From Bradyrhizobium barranii subsp. barranii (GTDB lineage: Bacteria > Pseudomonadota > Alphaproteobacteria > Rhizobiales > Xanthobacteraceae), in the NCBI RefSeq assembly GCF_017565645.3, contig NZ_CP086136.1, positions 9,469,501 to 9,533,500 on the forward strand: 64,000 nucleotides of DNA, given 5' to 3'. The notes below the pieces were generated by a model, which saw only the letters and a list, made by a program, of their open reading frames with translations, was not told the origin of the DNA and made no database searches. Each line of letters begins with the position of its first letter. Position 1 is the stretch's first letter. The position numbers were made by a program, and so were the translations under genes. Below, piece after piece: positions 20,067 to 28,546 of this stretch.

Positions 20067-21092
20067 ATGAATCTGACTGAGCTCAACAGGATCGCGACCG
20101 CCATGGTCGCGCCCGGCAAGGGCATCCTTGCCGCCGACGAATCCTCCGGCACCATCAAGAAGCGCTTTGACGCGATCGGGGTGGAATCGACGGAAGGCAA
20201 TCGCCGCGACTATCGCGAGATGCTGTTCCGCTCCAGGGAGGCCATGAGCCAGTGCATCTCCGGCGTGATCCTCTATGACGAGACGATCTGGCAGGATGCG
20301 AAGGACGGCACGCCGCTGGTCAAGCTGATCGAGCAGAGCGGCGCCATTCCGGGCATCAAGGTCGACGAGGGCACGCAAGCCCTGCCGATGTGCCCGGGCG
20401 AGCTCGTCACCGTCGGGCTCGACAAGCTCGCCGAGCGCCTGAAGAAATACTACGAGCGCGGCGCGCGCTTCGCCAAATGGCGCGCCGTGATCGATATCGG
20501 CAGCGGCATTCCCTCGATGACCGCGATCGGCGTCAACGCCCATGCGCTGGCCCGCTACGCAGCACTGTGCCAGGCCGCGCAGATCGTGCCGATCGTCGAG
20601 CCTGAGGTGCTGATGGACGGCGATCACGACATCGACCGCTGCTATGAAGTGACGACCCGCGTGCTCAACAAGACCTTCCAGGAATTACGCGTGCAGCGCG
20701 TTGCGCTCGAAGGCATGGTGCTGAAGCCGAACATGGCGATCTCTGGCAAGAAGTGCGCGAAGCAGGCTCCCGTCGAGGAAGTCGCGGAGAAGACAATTCG
20801 GCTGCTGAAGGCCTGCGTGCCCGCGGCCGTGCCCGGCATCGCCTTCCTCTCCGGCGGCCAGTCGGACGAAGAGGCGACGGCGCATCTCAACGCCATGCAC
20901 AAGCTCGGCCCGCTGCCCTGGGGCCTGACCTTCTCCTACGGCCGCGCGCTGCAGGCCGCGCCGCAGAAGGCCTGGTCCGGCAAGGCCGAGAATGTCGCAG
21001 CCGGCCAAAATGCATTCAGCCACCGCGCCCGGATGAATGGTCTGGCGTCCAAGGGCGAATGGCAAAGCAGCCTGGAAAAGAAAGCAGCCTAG
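20067..21092 (+). CDS. Class I fructose-bisphosphate aldolase
   Basis: 341-residue Schiff-base aldolase of the eukaryotic type, unrelated to the class II enzyme upstream. N-terminal GKGILAADESSGTIKKRF and the catalytic Lys in GMVLKPNMAISGKK (~residue 220) are diagnostic. The LSGGQSDEEATAHLN segment and the C-terminal Arg/Lys-rich tail are also typical. The start is the ATG at 20067, with GGGAGGA eight bases upstream; the frame is open further upstream through the repeat. It catalyses the same reaction as the class II enzyme without needing metal. The enzyme could run in a different direction, or under metal limitation; that is inference. The next gene follows almost immediately (TTG start at 21096). 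Confidence 0.94.
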   Translation: MNLTELNRIATAMVAPGKGILAADESSGTIKKRFDAIGVESTEGNRRDYREMLFRSREAMSQCISGVILYDETIWQDAKDGTPLVKLIEQSGAIPGIKVDEGTQALPMCPGELVTVGLDKLAERLKKYYERGARFAKWRAVIDIGSGIPSMTAIGVNAHALARYAALCQAAQIVPIVEPEVLMDGDHDIDRCYEVTTRVLNKTFQELRVQRVALEGMVLKPNMAISGKKCAKQAPVEEVAEKTIRLLKACVPAAVPGIAFLSGGQSDEEATAHLNAMHKLGPLPWGLTFSYGRALQAAPQKAWSGKAENVAAGQNAFSHRARMNGLASKGEWQSSLEKKAA

Positions 21093-21095
21093 ATC

Positions 21096-21770
21096 TTGTC
21101 GAACAAATCGCCTCCGCCGCGCCCGGCGCCGCGTCTCTATCTCGCGACGCCTGCCATCGATGATCCCGCTGCGTTCGTCGCCGAGCTGCCGGGCCTGCTC
21201 GCTGCCGCCGACGTCGCGGCCGTGCTGCTGCGGCTGAAGGAGACCGACCAGCGCACCATGATCACGCGCATCAAGGCGCTGGCCCCGCCGGTCCAGAAGG
21301 CGGGCGCCGCGCTGCTCGTTGAAGGTCATGCCGAACTGGTCGCACGTGGCGGCGCCGACGGCGCGCACCTGCCCGGCATCGCGGCGCTGAAAGAAGCGCT
21401 GCCATCGCTCAAGCCCGATCGCATCGCCGGCGTCGGCGGGCTGACGACGCGGCACCATTCCATGGATGCGGGCGAGATAGGCGCGGACTACGTGCTGTTC
21501 GGCGAACCTGACGCAAAGGGCCAACGCCCGTCGTCCCAGGCGATCGCCGAGCGGCTGGACTGGTGGGCCGAGCTGTTCGAGCCGCCCTGCGTCGGCTTTG
21601 CCACCTCGCTCGAAGAGGCGCACGACTTCGCCGCCAGCGGCGCCGATTTCGTGCTGGTCGGCGATTTCGTCTGGTCCGATCCGCGCGGTCCCAAGGCCGC
21701 GCTGATCGAGGTCGACGCTGAGATCAAGAAGGCCCATGCGGCTGCGCTTGCGGGTCAGGAGCACGGCTAG
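21096..21770 (+). CDS. Thiamine-phosphate synthase-like (ThiE/TenI family) protein
   Basis: 224-residue TIM-barrel protein of the ThiE/TenI superfamily. Recognisable parts are LYLATPAI at strand 1, LLVEGHAELVARGGADGAHLPG (ThiE normally has GADGVHLGQ), GVGGLTTRH, and VLVGDFVWSDPRGP near the C-terminus. The HLGQ motif is altered to HLPG and the usual phosphate-loop is weak, so it may be a TenI-like regulator or a diverged synthase rather than a true thiamine enzyme. No other thiamine genes or TPP riboswitch are nearby. The start is TTG at 21096, three bases after the aldolase stop, without a strong ribosome-binding site. It probably belongs to the aldolase transcript with the following Sel1 gene. 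Confidence 0.75.
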   Translation: MSNKSPPPRPAPRLYLATPAIDDPAAFVAELPGLLAAADVAAVLLRLKETDQRTMITRIKALAPPVQKAGAALLVEGHAELVARGGADGAHLPGIAALKEALPSLKPDRIAGVGGLTTRHHSMDAGEIGADYVLFGEPDAKGQRPSSQAIAERLDWWAELFEPPCVGFATSLEEAHDFAASGADFVLVGDFVWSDPRGPKAALIEVDAEIKKAHAAALAGQEHG

Positions 21771-21778
21771 CGCCCGAC

Positions 21779-22861
21779 ATGAAGCTCCCGCGCATCACCA
21801 TCCTGGCCACGCTGCTGCTGACGGCGCCCGCGGCCGCGCAGCTCCAGATCACGCCGCCGGTGGCCACGCCGAGCGCTGTGCCTGAGAAACAGAAGCCCAA
21901 GCCGCCTCCGGCCGCCAAGAAGAAGGAGGCCGCGCCGGCGCCAAAACCTTCGGCCTCGCCCAAGCCGGCCGCCTCGCCCAAGCCGGCGCTGCCCGCAACC
22001 GTGATCCCCGCACCGGCAACCGACAATCCCAATGTCGACCTGGTGTTCGGCGCCTATCAGCGCGGCCAGTACAAGACGGCGTTCGATCTCGCCACCGCCC
22101 GCGCACAAGCGGGCGATCCCAAGGCGATGACCATGCTCGGCGAGCTCTATTCCAACGCCATGGGCATCCGCCGCGACTACGCCAAGGCGCTGGAATGGTA
22201 CAAGCGCGCCTCCGATGCCGGCGACCGCGAGGCGATGTTCGCGCTCGCCATGCTACGAATTTCCGGCCGCGGCGGCTCGGTCGACAAAGGCGAGGCAGTG
22301 AAGCTGATGGCTTCCGCCGCCAAGCTCGGCGAGCCCAAGGCGGCCTATAACCTCGCGCTGCTCTATCTCGACGGCCAGACCCTGCCGCAGGACGTCAAGC
22401 GCTCCGCCGAGCTGCTGCGTCAGGCCGCCGACGCCGGCCTGCCCGAGGCGCAATACGCGCTGGCGACCTTCTACAAGGAAGGCACCGGCGTGCCGAAGGA
22501 CCCGGAACGCGCGGTGCGGCTGCTCCAGGCGGCTTCACTGGCGGACAATGTCGATGCCGAGGTCGAATATGCCATCGCCATGTTCAACGGCACCGGCACG
22601 GTGAAGAACCAGCCGGCCGCCGTCGCGTTGCTCCGCAAGGCCTCCCGCCAGGGCAGCGCGATCGCGCAGAACCGCCTGGCCTGGGTGCTGATCAACGGCA
22701 TGGGCACGTCCGTGGACAAGGTCGAGGGCTTTAAATGGCACCTGGTGGCGAAAACCTCCGGCAAGGGCGATCCGGAGCTCGACAAGCAATTGTCCGACCT
22801 GCCGGCCGAGGACCGGGGCAAGGCCGAGGCCGCCGCCAGAAAATGGCTCGGGACCAAATGA
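21779..22861 (+). CDS. Secreted Sel1-repeat (TPR-like) protein
   Basis: 360-residue periplasmic protein. Residues 1-20 form a signal peptide (LATLLLTAPAAA/QLQI). Residues ~25-80 are a Pro/Lys/Ala-rich linker with short repeats of KPSASPKPAASPKPA type. From ~85 to the end come about six Sel1 repeats, each with a pattern like AKALEWYKRASDAGDREAMFALAMLR, giving an alpha-alpha superhelix. Sel1 proteins usually act as scaffolds; none of the repeats carries an enzymatic motif. It starts eight bases after the ThiE-like gene, so it is likely co-transcribed, but the relation to central metabolism is unclear. The linker coding sequence contains short direct DNA repeats. Confidence 0.85.
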   Translation: MKLPRITILATLLLTAPAAAQLQITPPVATPSAVPEKQKPKPPPAAKKKEAAPAPKPSASPKPAASPKPALPATVIPAPATDNPNVDLVFGAYQRGQYKTAFDLATARAQAGDPKAMTMLGELYSNAMGIRRDYAKALEWYKRASDAGDREAMFALAMLRISGRGGSVDKGEAVKLMASAAKLGEPKAAYNLALLYLDGQTLPQDVKRSAELLRQAADAGLPEAQYALATFYKEGTGVPKDPERAVRLLQAASLADNVDAEVEYAIAMFNGTGTVKNQPAAVALLRKASRQGSAIAQNRLAWVLINGMGTSVDKVEGFKWHLVAKTSGKGDPELDKQLSDLPAEDRGKAEAAARKWLGTK

Positions 22862-22945
22862 CTTGACGCAAAGGCCCTCGCAGGGCACCCCATCGTTCAA
22901 ACAGGCGTGATTTCGCGCCATTTCCCCCGATCAAGACCAGGGCAC

Positions 22946-23731
22946 ATGCTGTATTCCGCCACTATCAACGTCATGGTCAAGGCCGCGCGCCGCGCCGGCC
23001 GCAGCCTCAAGCGCGATCTCGGCGAGATCGAGCATCTCCAGGTCTCGCTGAAGGGGCCGGCCAATTTCGTCTCGCTGGCCGACAAGCGCGCTGAGGAGAT
23101 CCTCTACCAGGACCTCGCCAAGGCCCGTCCCGGCTACGGCTTCATCGGCGAGGAAGGCGGCACCCGCGAAGGCAGCGACAAGAGCCACACCTGGATCGTC
23201 GACCCGCTCGACGGCACCACCAACTTCCTGCACGGCATCCCGCAATTCGCGATCTCGATCGGCCTCGTGCGCGAGGGCACGATCATTGCGGGCGTGATCT
23301 ACAACCCCGCCAATGACGAGCTCTACATCGCCGAGCGCGGCAAGGGCGCCTTCCTCAACGACCAGCGCCTGCGCGTGGCCGGCCGCCGCCAGCTCAACGA
23401 ATGCGTGGTGGCCTGCGGCCTGCCCCATATCGGCCGCGGCGACCACGAGGAATTCCGCCGCGAGATGACCGCGATCCAGGACCGCGTCGCAGGCCTGCGC
23501 CGCTTCGGCGCCGCCTCCCTCGACCTCGCCTTCGTCGCCGCCGGCCGCCTCGACGGCTACTGGGAGCGCAACCTGCAATCCTGGGACATCGCCGCCGGCA
23601 TGATCATGGTGCGCGAGGCAGGCGGCACGGTGAGCGACATCGCAACGCCGGGTGACGCGCTGGTGACCGGGCATGTCGTGTGCGGCAACGAGTTCGTGCA
23701 CGGGGAGCTGGTGAAGATTTTGCGGAAGTAG
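22946..23731 (+). CDS. suhB: Inositol monophosphatase family protein (SuhB-like)
   Basis: 261-residue Mg-dependent phosphatase. Motif order is right: GEEGG (~70), the metal-binding WIVDPLDGTTNFLHG (~85-99) and WDIAAGMIMVREAGG (~213), the latter with the third Asp. It would hydrolyse inositol-1-phosphate or related sugar phosphates; in E. coli SuhB also takes part in rRNA antitermination. The ATG at 22946 (MLYSATINVMVKAARRAG) is the usual N-terminus; the frame is open 39 bases further upstream. It lies 85 bases after the Sel1 gene and is followed by a type D repeat. The gene symbol is given by family resemblance. Confidence 0.9.
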   Translation: MLYSATINVMVKAARRAGRSLKRDLGEIEHLQVSLKGPANFVSLADKRAEEILYQDLAKARPGYGFIGEEGGTREGSDKSHTWIVDPLDGTTNFLHGIPQFAISIGLVREGTIIAGVIYNPANDELYIAERGKGAFLNDQRLRVAGRRQLNECVVACGLPHIGRGDHEEFRREMTAIQDRVAGLRRFGAASLDLAFVAAGRLDGYWERNLQSWDIAAGMIMVREAGGTVSDIATPGDALVTGHVVCGNEFVHGELVKILRK

Positions 23732-23764
23732 GCTGAGGGCGAACCCTACGCTTCACACTCCGCC

Positions 23765-23884
23765 GTCATCACCCGCCTTGTGCGCACTTGCGCACTGGAG
23801 CGGGTGATCCAGTATTCCAGAGACGTTTGTTGGATACGGAAGGGCCGCGGCGTACTGGATGCCCCGCCTGCGCCGGGCATGACA
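23765..23884. repeat. Palindromic intergenic repeat (type D)
   Basis: GTCATCACCCGCC ... GGGCATGAC arms, GGTGATCCAGTATTCCAGAGACG / GCGGCGTACTGGATGC inside. The left hairpin tip carries GTGCGCACTTGCGCAC (23780 region); the right tip is empty (CCCCGCCTGCGCCGGGC). It separates the convergent SuhB and efflux genes. Confidence 0.8.
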
Positions 23885-23891
23885 GCTCGCC

Positions 23892-26800
23892 TTATGGCTT
23901 CACCGGCGCGGGCGGCCCATACGTCTCGCCGTCCTTCGCGGCCTTCGGCTCCCTGTCCCCAGCCAGCACGCGCTGCACCGAGACGAAGAACACCGGCACC
24001 ATCAGCAGCGCCAGGATCACCACCGCGATCATGCCACCCATCACGATGCTGCCGAGCGCCTGCTGGCTGGCGCCGCCGGCACCGTGCGCAATCGCCATCG
24101 GCAGCACGCCGCAGATGAAGGCAAGGCCGGTCATCAGGATCGGACGGAAGCGCAGGCGGCAGGCCTCGATGGTGGCGTCCACCAGCGGCTTGCCTTCTTT
24201 CCGCAGATCCTTGGCGAACTCGATGATCAGGATCGCGTCCTTTGCCGCGAGGCCGATGATGGTGATCAGGCCGACGGTGAAATAGACGTCGTTGGGCAGG
24301 CCGCGCAGCATCGCTGCGGCCACCGCGCCGACGATGCCGAGCGGCACCGTGAGCAGCACCGCGAGCGGAATGGTCCAGCTCTCGTAGAGCGCGGCAAGAC
24401 ACAGGAACACCACGAACACCGACAGCGCCAGCAGGAACGGCGCCTGCGACCCCGACAGCTTTTCCTGGAGCGACTGTCCGGTCCATTCATAGCCGAAGCC
24501 GCGCGGCAATTTGCCGGCAAGCCGCTCCATCTCGGCGATCGCGTCGCCCGAGGTGAAGCCGGGTTTCGCCTCGCCGGAGATGCGCACAGCGGGATAATAA
24601 TTGAAGCCCGCGATCTGCGTCGGGCCGCGCGCCCATTCGACGGTGGCGAAGGAGGAGAACGGCACGAGCTGGCCACGGCTGTTCTTGACGTTGTAGTTGA
24701 GGATGTCCTCGGTCCGCATGCGGTCGCGCGCATCCGCCTGCACCACGACGCGCTGCATACGGCCGCGGTTCGGAAAGTCGTTGATGTAGTTCGAGCCGAG
24801 ATTGGTCGAGATCGTGTTGTTGATGTCCTCGAAGGTGACGCCGAAGGCGCCGGCCTTCTCGCGGTCGATCACGAGATTGACCACGCCGGCCTCAGGCAGG
24901 CCCTCGATATAGACCTTCTGCAGCACCGGGCTCGCATTGGCCTCCGCGATCAGCTGGTCGGCGGCGCGCATCAATGCCGGATAGCCTTTCTGGCCGCGGT
25001 CCTGGAGGCGGAACGAGAAGCCCGAGGAGTTGCCGAGATTATCGATCGGCGGCGGCTGGAGCGCAGAGATCTTTGCATCGCGGATCGACGCCCCCAGATC
25101 GCGGTTGATGTCGTTGACGATCGCGGCGGCGGAGTCCTTCGGCCCGCGCTCCGACCAGTCCTTCAGCGTGATGAAGGCCTGTGCGGTGTTCATGCCCTGA
25201 CCGGAGAAGCTGAAGCCGGTGAGGAAGGTGACATCCTTCACACCCGGCCGCTCGGCGAGATATTTCTCGACCTTCTCGATGACGGCCTCGGTGCGGGGAT
25301 ACGACGAATCCGACGGCGTCTGCACGTCGGTGGTGACGAAGCCCTGGTCGTCGATCGGCAGGAAGCCGCCGGGCAGGCTGACGAAGGCCCAGGAGAGACC
25401 AACCAGCAGCGCGACATAGACCAGCATCAGGCGGCCGGTCCGCTTGAGCGAGAAGCCGACGGTGCGGGAATAGCCCTCCTTGCCGCCTTCGAGCATGCGG
25501 TTGAACCAGCCGAACACGCCCCGCTTCGCATGGCCGTGGCCGGCCGCGACGGGCTTCAGAATCGTCGCGCACAGCGCCGGCGTCAGCGACAGCGCGAGGA
25601 AGGCGGAGAAGCCGATCGCAGCGACCATGGTCACCGAGAACTGGCGGTAGATGATGCCGACCGAGCCGGGGAAGAACGCCATCGGCACGAACACCGCCAT
25701 CAGCACCAGCGTGATGCCGATGATGGCGCCCGATATCTGCGCCATCGCCTTCCGCGTCGCTTCCTTCGGCGGCAGGCCTTCCTCGGACATGATGCGCTCG
25801 ACGTTCTCGACCACGACGATGGCGTCGTCGACGAGGATGCCGACCGCGAGCACCATGCCGAACATCGAGAGCATGTTGATGGAATAGCCGGCGAGCAGCA
25901 GCGTGGTGCACGCGCCGAGCAGCGCCACGGGCACCACGATGGTCGGGATGATGGTGTAGCGGATGTTCTGCAGGAACAGGAACATCACCACGAACACCAG
26001 CACCACGGCTTCGACCAGCGTCGTCAGCACCTTCTTGATCGAGGCCTCGACCACGGGCGTGATGTTGTAGGGGATCTCGTAGGAGATGTTGGCCGGGAAG
26101 AAGCGCGACAGCTCCTTCATCTTCTCCTCGACCGCGCTCGCGGTCGCCAGCGCGTTGCCGGTCGGCGACATCAGCACGGAGAGGCCCGCAGTCGGCTTGC
26201 CGTTCAGGCGCGTGTTGAACTGGTAGCTGAGGCCGCCGACCTCGATGCGTGCGACGTCGCGCAGCCGCACGGTCGAACCGTCGGCATTGGCGCGCAGGAT
26301 GATGGAACCGAATTCGTCCGGGGACGAGAGCTGGCCCTTGACCAGCACCAGCGAGGAGGTGCGCTGGCTCGAGGTCGACGGCTCGGCGCCGATGCTGCCC
26401 GAAGCGACCTGTGCGTTCTGCGCGGCGATCGCCTTGTTGACGTCGTCGGCGGTCAGCCCGTAGCCGACCAGCTTGGCCGGATCGACCCAGACGCGCAAGC
26501 TGCGTTCGGTCGAATAGAGCGTGGCGCGGCCGACGCCGGGGATGCGGCGGATCTCGCCGAGCACGTTGCGGATCATGAAGTCGCCGAGGCCGACTTCGTC
26601 GAGGCTGCCGTCGGTCGAATTCAGCGTGATGATCTGGAGCACGGCGCTCGAGGCTTCCTCGATCAGGATGCCCTGCTGGATCACCGCGCGAGGCAGCCGC
26701 GCCTCGACGCGCTTGATGCGGTTCTGCACCTCGACGGAGGCGGCGCTGGTATCGGTGCCCGGCTGGAAATTGGCGATGATCTCGACCTGGCCGAGCGAGT

Positions 26801-27047
26801 CGCTGGTCGATTCGAAATTGAGGATGCCGGAGGCGCCGTTGAGCTCCTCCTCGATCAGCCGCGTGACGCTGTTGTAGAGGTTTTCGGGCGAGGCGCCGGG
26901 ATAGCTGGTCGAGATCGAGATCGAGGGCGGCGCGATGATCGGATATTGCGCGATCGGCAGCAGCGGGACCGCGATCGCGCCGATCAAGCAGATGAACAGC
27001 GCGACCACCCAGGCGAAGATCGGCCTGTCGATGAAGAAACTCGCCAT
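23892..27047 (-). CDS. RND multidrug efflux permease (HAE1 family)
   Basis: 1051-residue inner-membrane proton-driven pump of the AcrB/MexB type. The first helix starts FFIDRPIFAWVVALFI. The paired-aspartate helix LAVGILVDDAIVVVENVERIM (~residues 400-420) carries both proton-relay Asp residues. Two large periplasmic loops follow TM1 and TM7, and the usual GSVGIIYRQFSVTM segment precedes TM5-6. All 12 helices seem present. It exports hydrophobic drugs or metabolites through a MFP adaptor and an outer-membrane channel. The adaptor gene lies six bases upstream on the same strand. No outer-membrane TolC-like gene or TetR regulator is adjacent, so a channel from elsewhere must be used. Confidence 0.95.
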   Translation of the reverse strand: MASFFIDRPIFAWVVALFICLIGAIAVPLLPIAQYPIIAPPSISISTSYPGASPENLYNSVTRLIEEELNGASGILNFESTSDSLGQVEIIANFQPGTDTSAASVEVQNRIKRVEARLPRAVIQQGILIEEASSAVLQIITLNSTDGSLDEVGLGDFMIRNVLGEIRRIPGVGRATLYSTERSLRVWVDPAKLVGYGLTADDVNKAIAAQNAQVASGSIGAEPSTSSQRTSSLVLVKGQLSSPDEFGSIILRANADGSTVRLRDVARIEVGGLSYQFNTRLNGKPTAGLSVLMSPTGNALATASAVEEKMKELSRFFPANISYEIPYNITPVVEASIKKVLTTLVEAVVLVFVVMFLFLQNIRYTIIPTIVVPVALLGACTTLLLAGYSINMLSMFGMVLAVGILVDDAIVVVENVERIMSEEGLPPKEATRKAMAQISGAIIGITLVLMAVFVPMAFFPGSVGIIYRQFSVTMVAAIGFSAFLALSLTPALCATILKPVAAGHGHAKRGVFGWFNRMLEGGKEGYSRTVGFSLKRTGRLMLVYVALLVGLSWAFVSLPGGFLPIDDQGFVTTDVQTPSDSSYPRTEAVIEKVEKYLAERPGVKDVTFLTGFSFSGQGMNTAQAFITLKDWSERGPKDSAAAIVNDINRDLGASIRDAKISALQPPPIDNLGNSSGFSFRLQDRGQKGYPALMRAADQLIAEANASPVLQKVYIEGLPEAGVVNLVIDREKAGAFGVTFEDINNTISTNLGSNYINDFPNRGRMQRVVVQADARDRMRTEDILNYNVKNSRGQLVPFSSFATVEWARGPTQIAGFNYYPAVRISGEAKPGFTSGDAIAEMERLAGKLPRGFGYEWTGQSLQEKLSGSQAPFLLALSVFVVFLCLAALYESWTIPLAVLLTVPLGIVGAVAAAMLRGLPNDVYFTVGLITIIGLAAKDAILIIEFAKDLRKEGKPLVDATIEACRLRFRPILMTGLAFICGVLPMAIAHGAGGASQQALGSIVMGGMIAVVILALLMVPVFFVSVQRVLAGDREPKAAKDGETYGPPAPVKP

Positions 27048-27053
27048 GGCGCG

Positions 27054-28247
27054 TTACCGCGTCAGCTTCTGGGCGTGCCGATTGTCCGCGGTGGCGTCCG
27101 CTTCCGACCAGGATTGCGGCTTCACCTTGTCGCCGGCGGCGAACTTCTGGAAGCCTTCGACCACGACCTTGTCGCCGGCCTTCAGGCCCTCGGTCACGAA
27201 CCAGAGTCCGTCCTGCACCGACCCCGTGCGCACCGGCTGCACGGCGATGTGGTTGTCGTCCTTGACGACGAACACCTCGCTGCCGCCGCCGCCATTGCGC
27301 TGGATCGCCTGCTGCGGCACCGCGATCGCGTCGCTGTCGAGTCCCTGGTCGATGCGAACGCGGACATACATGCCCGGCAGCAGCTCGCGCTTGGGATTGC
27401 GGAATTCGCCGCGCAGGGTCACCTGGCCGGTATGGGCATCGACCTTGGCGTCCGAGAACAACAGCTTGCCGTCGAGCGAATAAAGGGTGTTGTCGTCGAG
27501 CACGAGGCGCACCTTGGCGGCATCGGCGGCGATGCGCTCGAGGTCGCCGCTCTCGAAGGCGCGGCGGAGCTGGTTGAGCTCGGTCACCGACTGGGTGAAG
27601 TCGGCATAGATCGGATCGAGCTGCTGGATGCTGGCGAGGTTGGTCTCGTTCTGCACCGCGAGCGCACCCTCGCTGACCAGCGCCGCACCGACGACGCCGT
27701 CGATCGGCGCGCGGACGGTGGCATAATCGAGATTAAGTTTGGCGCGCGCGAGTTCGGCCTTGCGGCCTTCGACCTCGGCATGGGCCTGACGCTCGGCCGC
27801 GATCGCCTTCTCGTTCTCGGCTTCCGGGGCAGCGCGATCCTTGGTGAGGGTAGCGATGCGGTGCGCCTGCTGCCTGGCCTGCATCAACCCGGCCTCGGCC
27901 TTGGCGACGGCGGCCTCGGTGGCCATCACCTCGACCTCGAACGGACGCGGATCGATGCGATAGAGCGCATCGCCGGCCTTCACCTCGCTGCCCTGCCGGA
28001 ACAGGCGCTCGACCACGATGCCGGAGATGCGCGGCCGCACGTCGGAGACGCGCGTCGGCGCGATGCGGCCCGGCAGCTCGCGCACCACGGCGCGCGGCTG
28101 CGGCTTGACGATGACGATGCTGACGTCAGGATCGGCGGGCTGGGCAGCGGACACCGCAGAGACGGATTCGTCGCAGCCCGCGAGCAGCGGCGTAAGGGCC
28201 GCGAGCATGATTGCAACGCATGCCGATCGCGCGCGAAGTCCTGACAT
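27054..28247 (-). CDS. RND efflux periplasmic adaptor (membrane fusion lipoprotein)
   Basis: 397-residue MFP/HlyD-type adaptor. The N-terminal signal ends in a lipobox LTPLLAGC (Cys ~24), so it is an inner-membrane lipoprotein. The barrel/lipoyl part has GIVVERLFRQGSEVKAGDALYRIDP (~65-90), a helical hairpin from ~95-155 with heptads, the second lipoyl half RAPIDGVVG, and a C-terminal barrel with GMYVRVRID. It links the RND permease encoded next to it with an outer-membrane channel. The ATG at 28247 is chosen because it starts the lipoprotein signal; the frame is open 87 bases further. It is the first gene of the two-gene efflux operon. Confidence 0.93.
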   Translation of the reverse strand: MSGLRARSACVAIMLAALTPLLAGCDESVSAVSAAQPADPDVSIVIVKPQPRAVVRELPGRIAPTRVSDVRPRISGIVVERLFRQGSEVKAGDALYRIDPRPFEVEVMATEAAVAKAEAGLMQARQQAHRIATLTKDRAAPEAENEKAIAAERQAHAEVEGRKAELARAKLNLDYATVRAPIDGVVGAALVSEGALAVQNETNLASIQQLDPIYADFTQSVTELNQLRRAFESGDLERIAADAAKVRLVLDDNTLYSLDGKLLFSDAKVDAHTGQVTLRGEFRNPKRELLPGMYVRVRIDQGLDSDAIAVPQQAIQRNGGGGSEVFVVKDDNHIAVQPVRTGSVQDGLWFVTEGLKAGDKVVVEGFQKFAAGDKVKPQSWSEADATADNRHAQKLTR

Positions 28248-28546
28248 GAAGTTAAACGCCCCGATGTTGTTGAAACTGAAATCACGCTCCGCGCGAGCCC
28301 GTTCTGGGCGATTCCATGCGGCTGATGCCGTCAAGATAGAAGGTACTTGCTGCGACGCAACGCATTGCGCAGGCGGCTCAATGCCACATGACCTATCATG
28401 CTGAGTTCAGGGCGCTTTTCGGGACTCACCGGATTGTGAGTCGGGTTCCATCGCGGCGGGCTGCGACAGAAGATCGCAACGAACGTTACGAACCTGAAAG
28501 ACGACCGTCTTTCGGCCCGGCACAGCGCCGGTACAAAGCGCAGGAT
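28248..28546. other. Intergenic region before the efflux operon
   Basis: About 300 bases between the autotransporter 3' end and the adaptor start. It includes the 18-base inverted repeat GAAAGACGACCGTCTTTC at 28496-28513, shortly after the autotransporter stop, without a T tract. The efflux promoter must lie in the right part near 28260-28400, but I see no clear operator. Confidence 0.4.

Noticed and set aside
24084..28244. 1386-codon open frame on the plus strand opposite the efflux genes
   Set aside because: It mirrors the RND permease and adaptor, whose motifs are on the minus strand; the plus frame is rich in His/Arg/Gln as expected for antisense reading of GC-rich genes.
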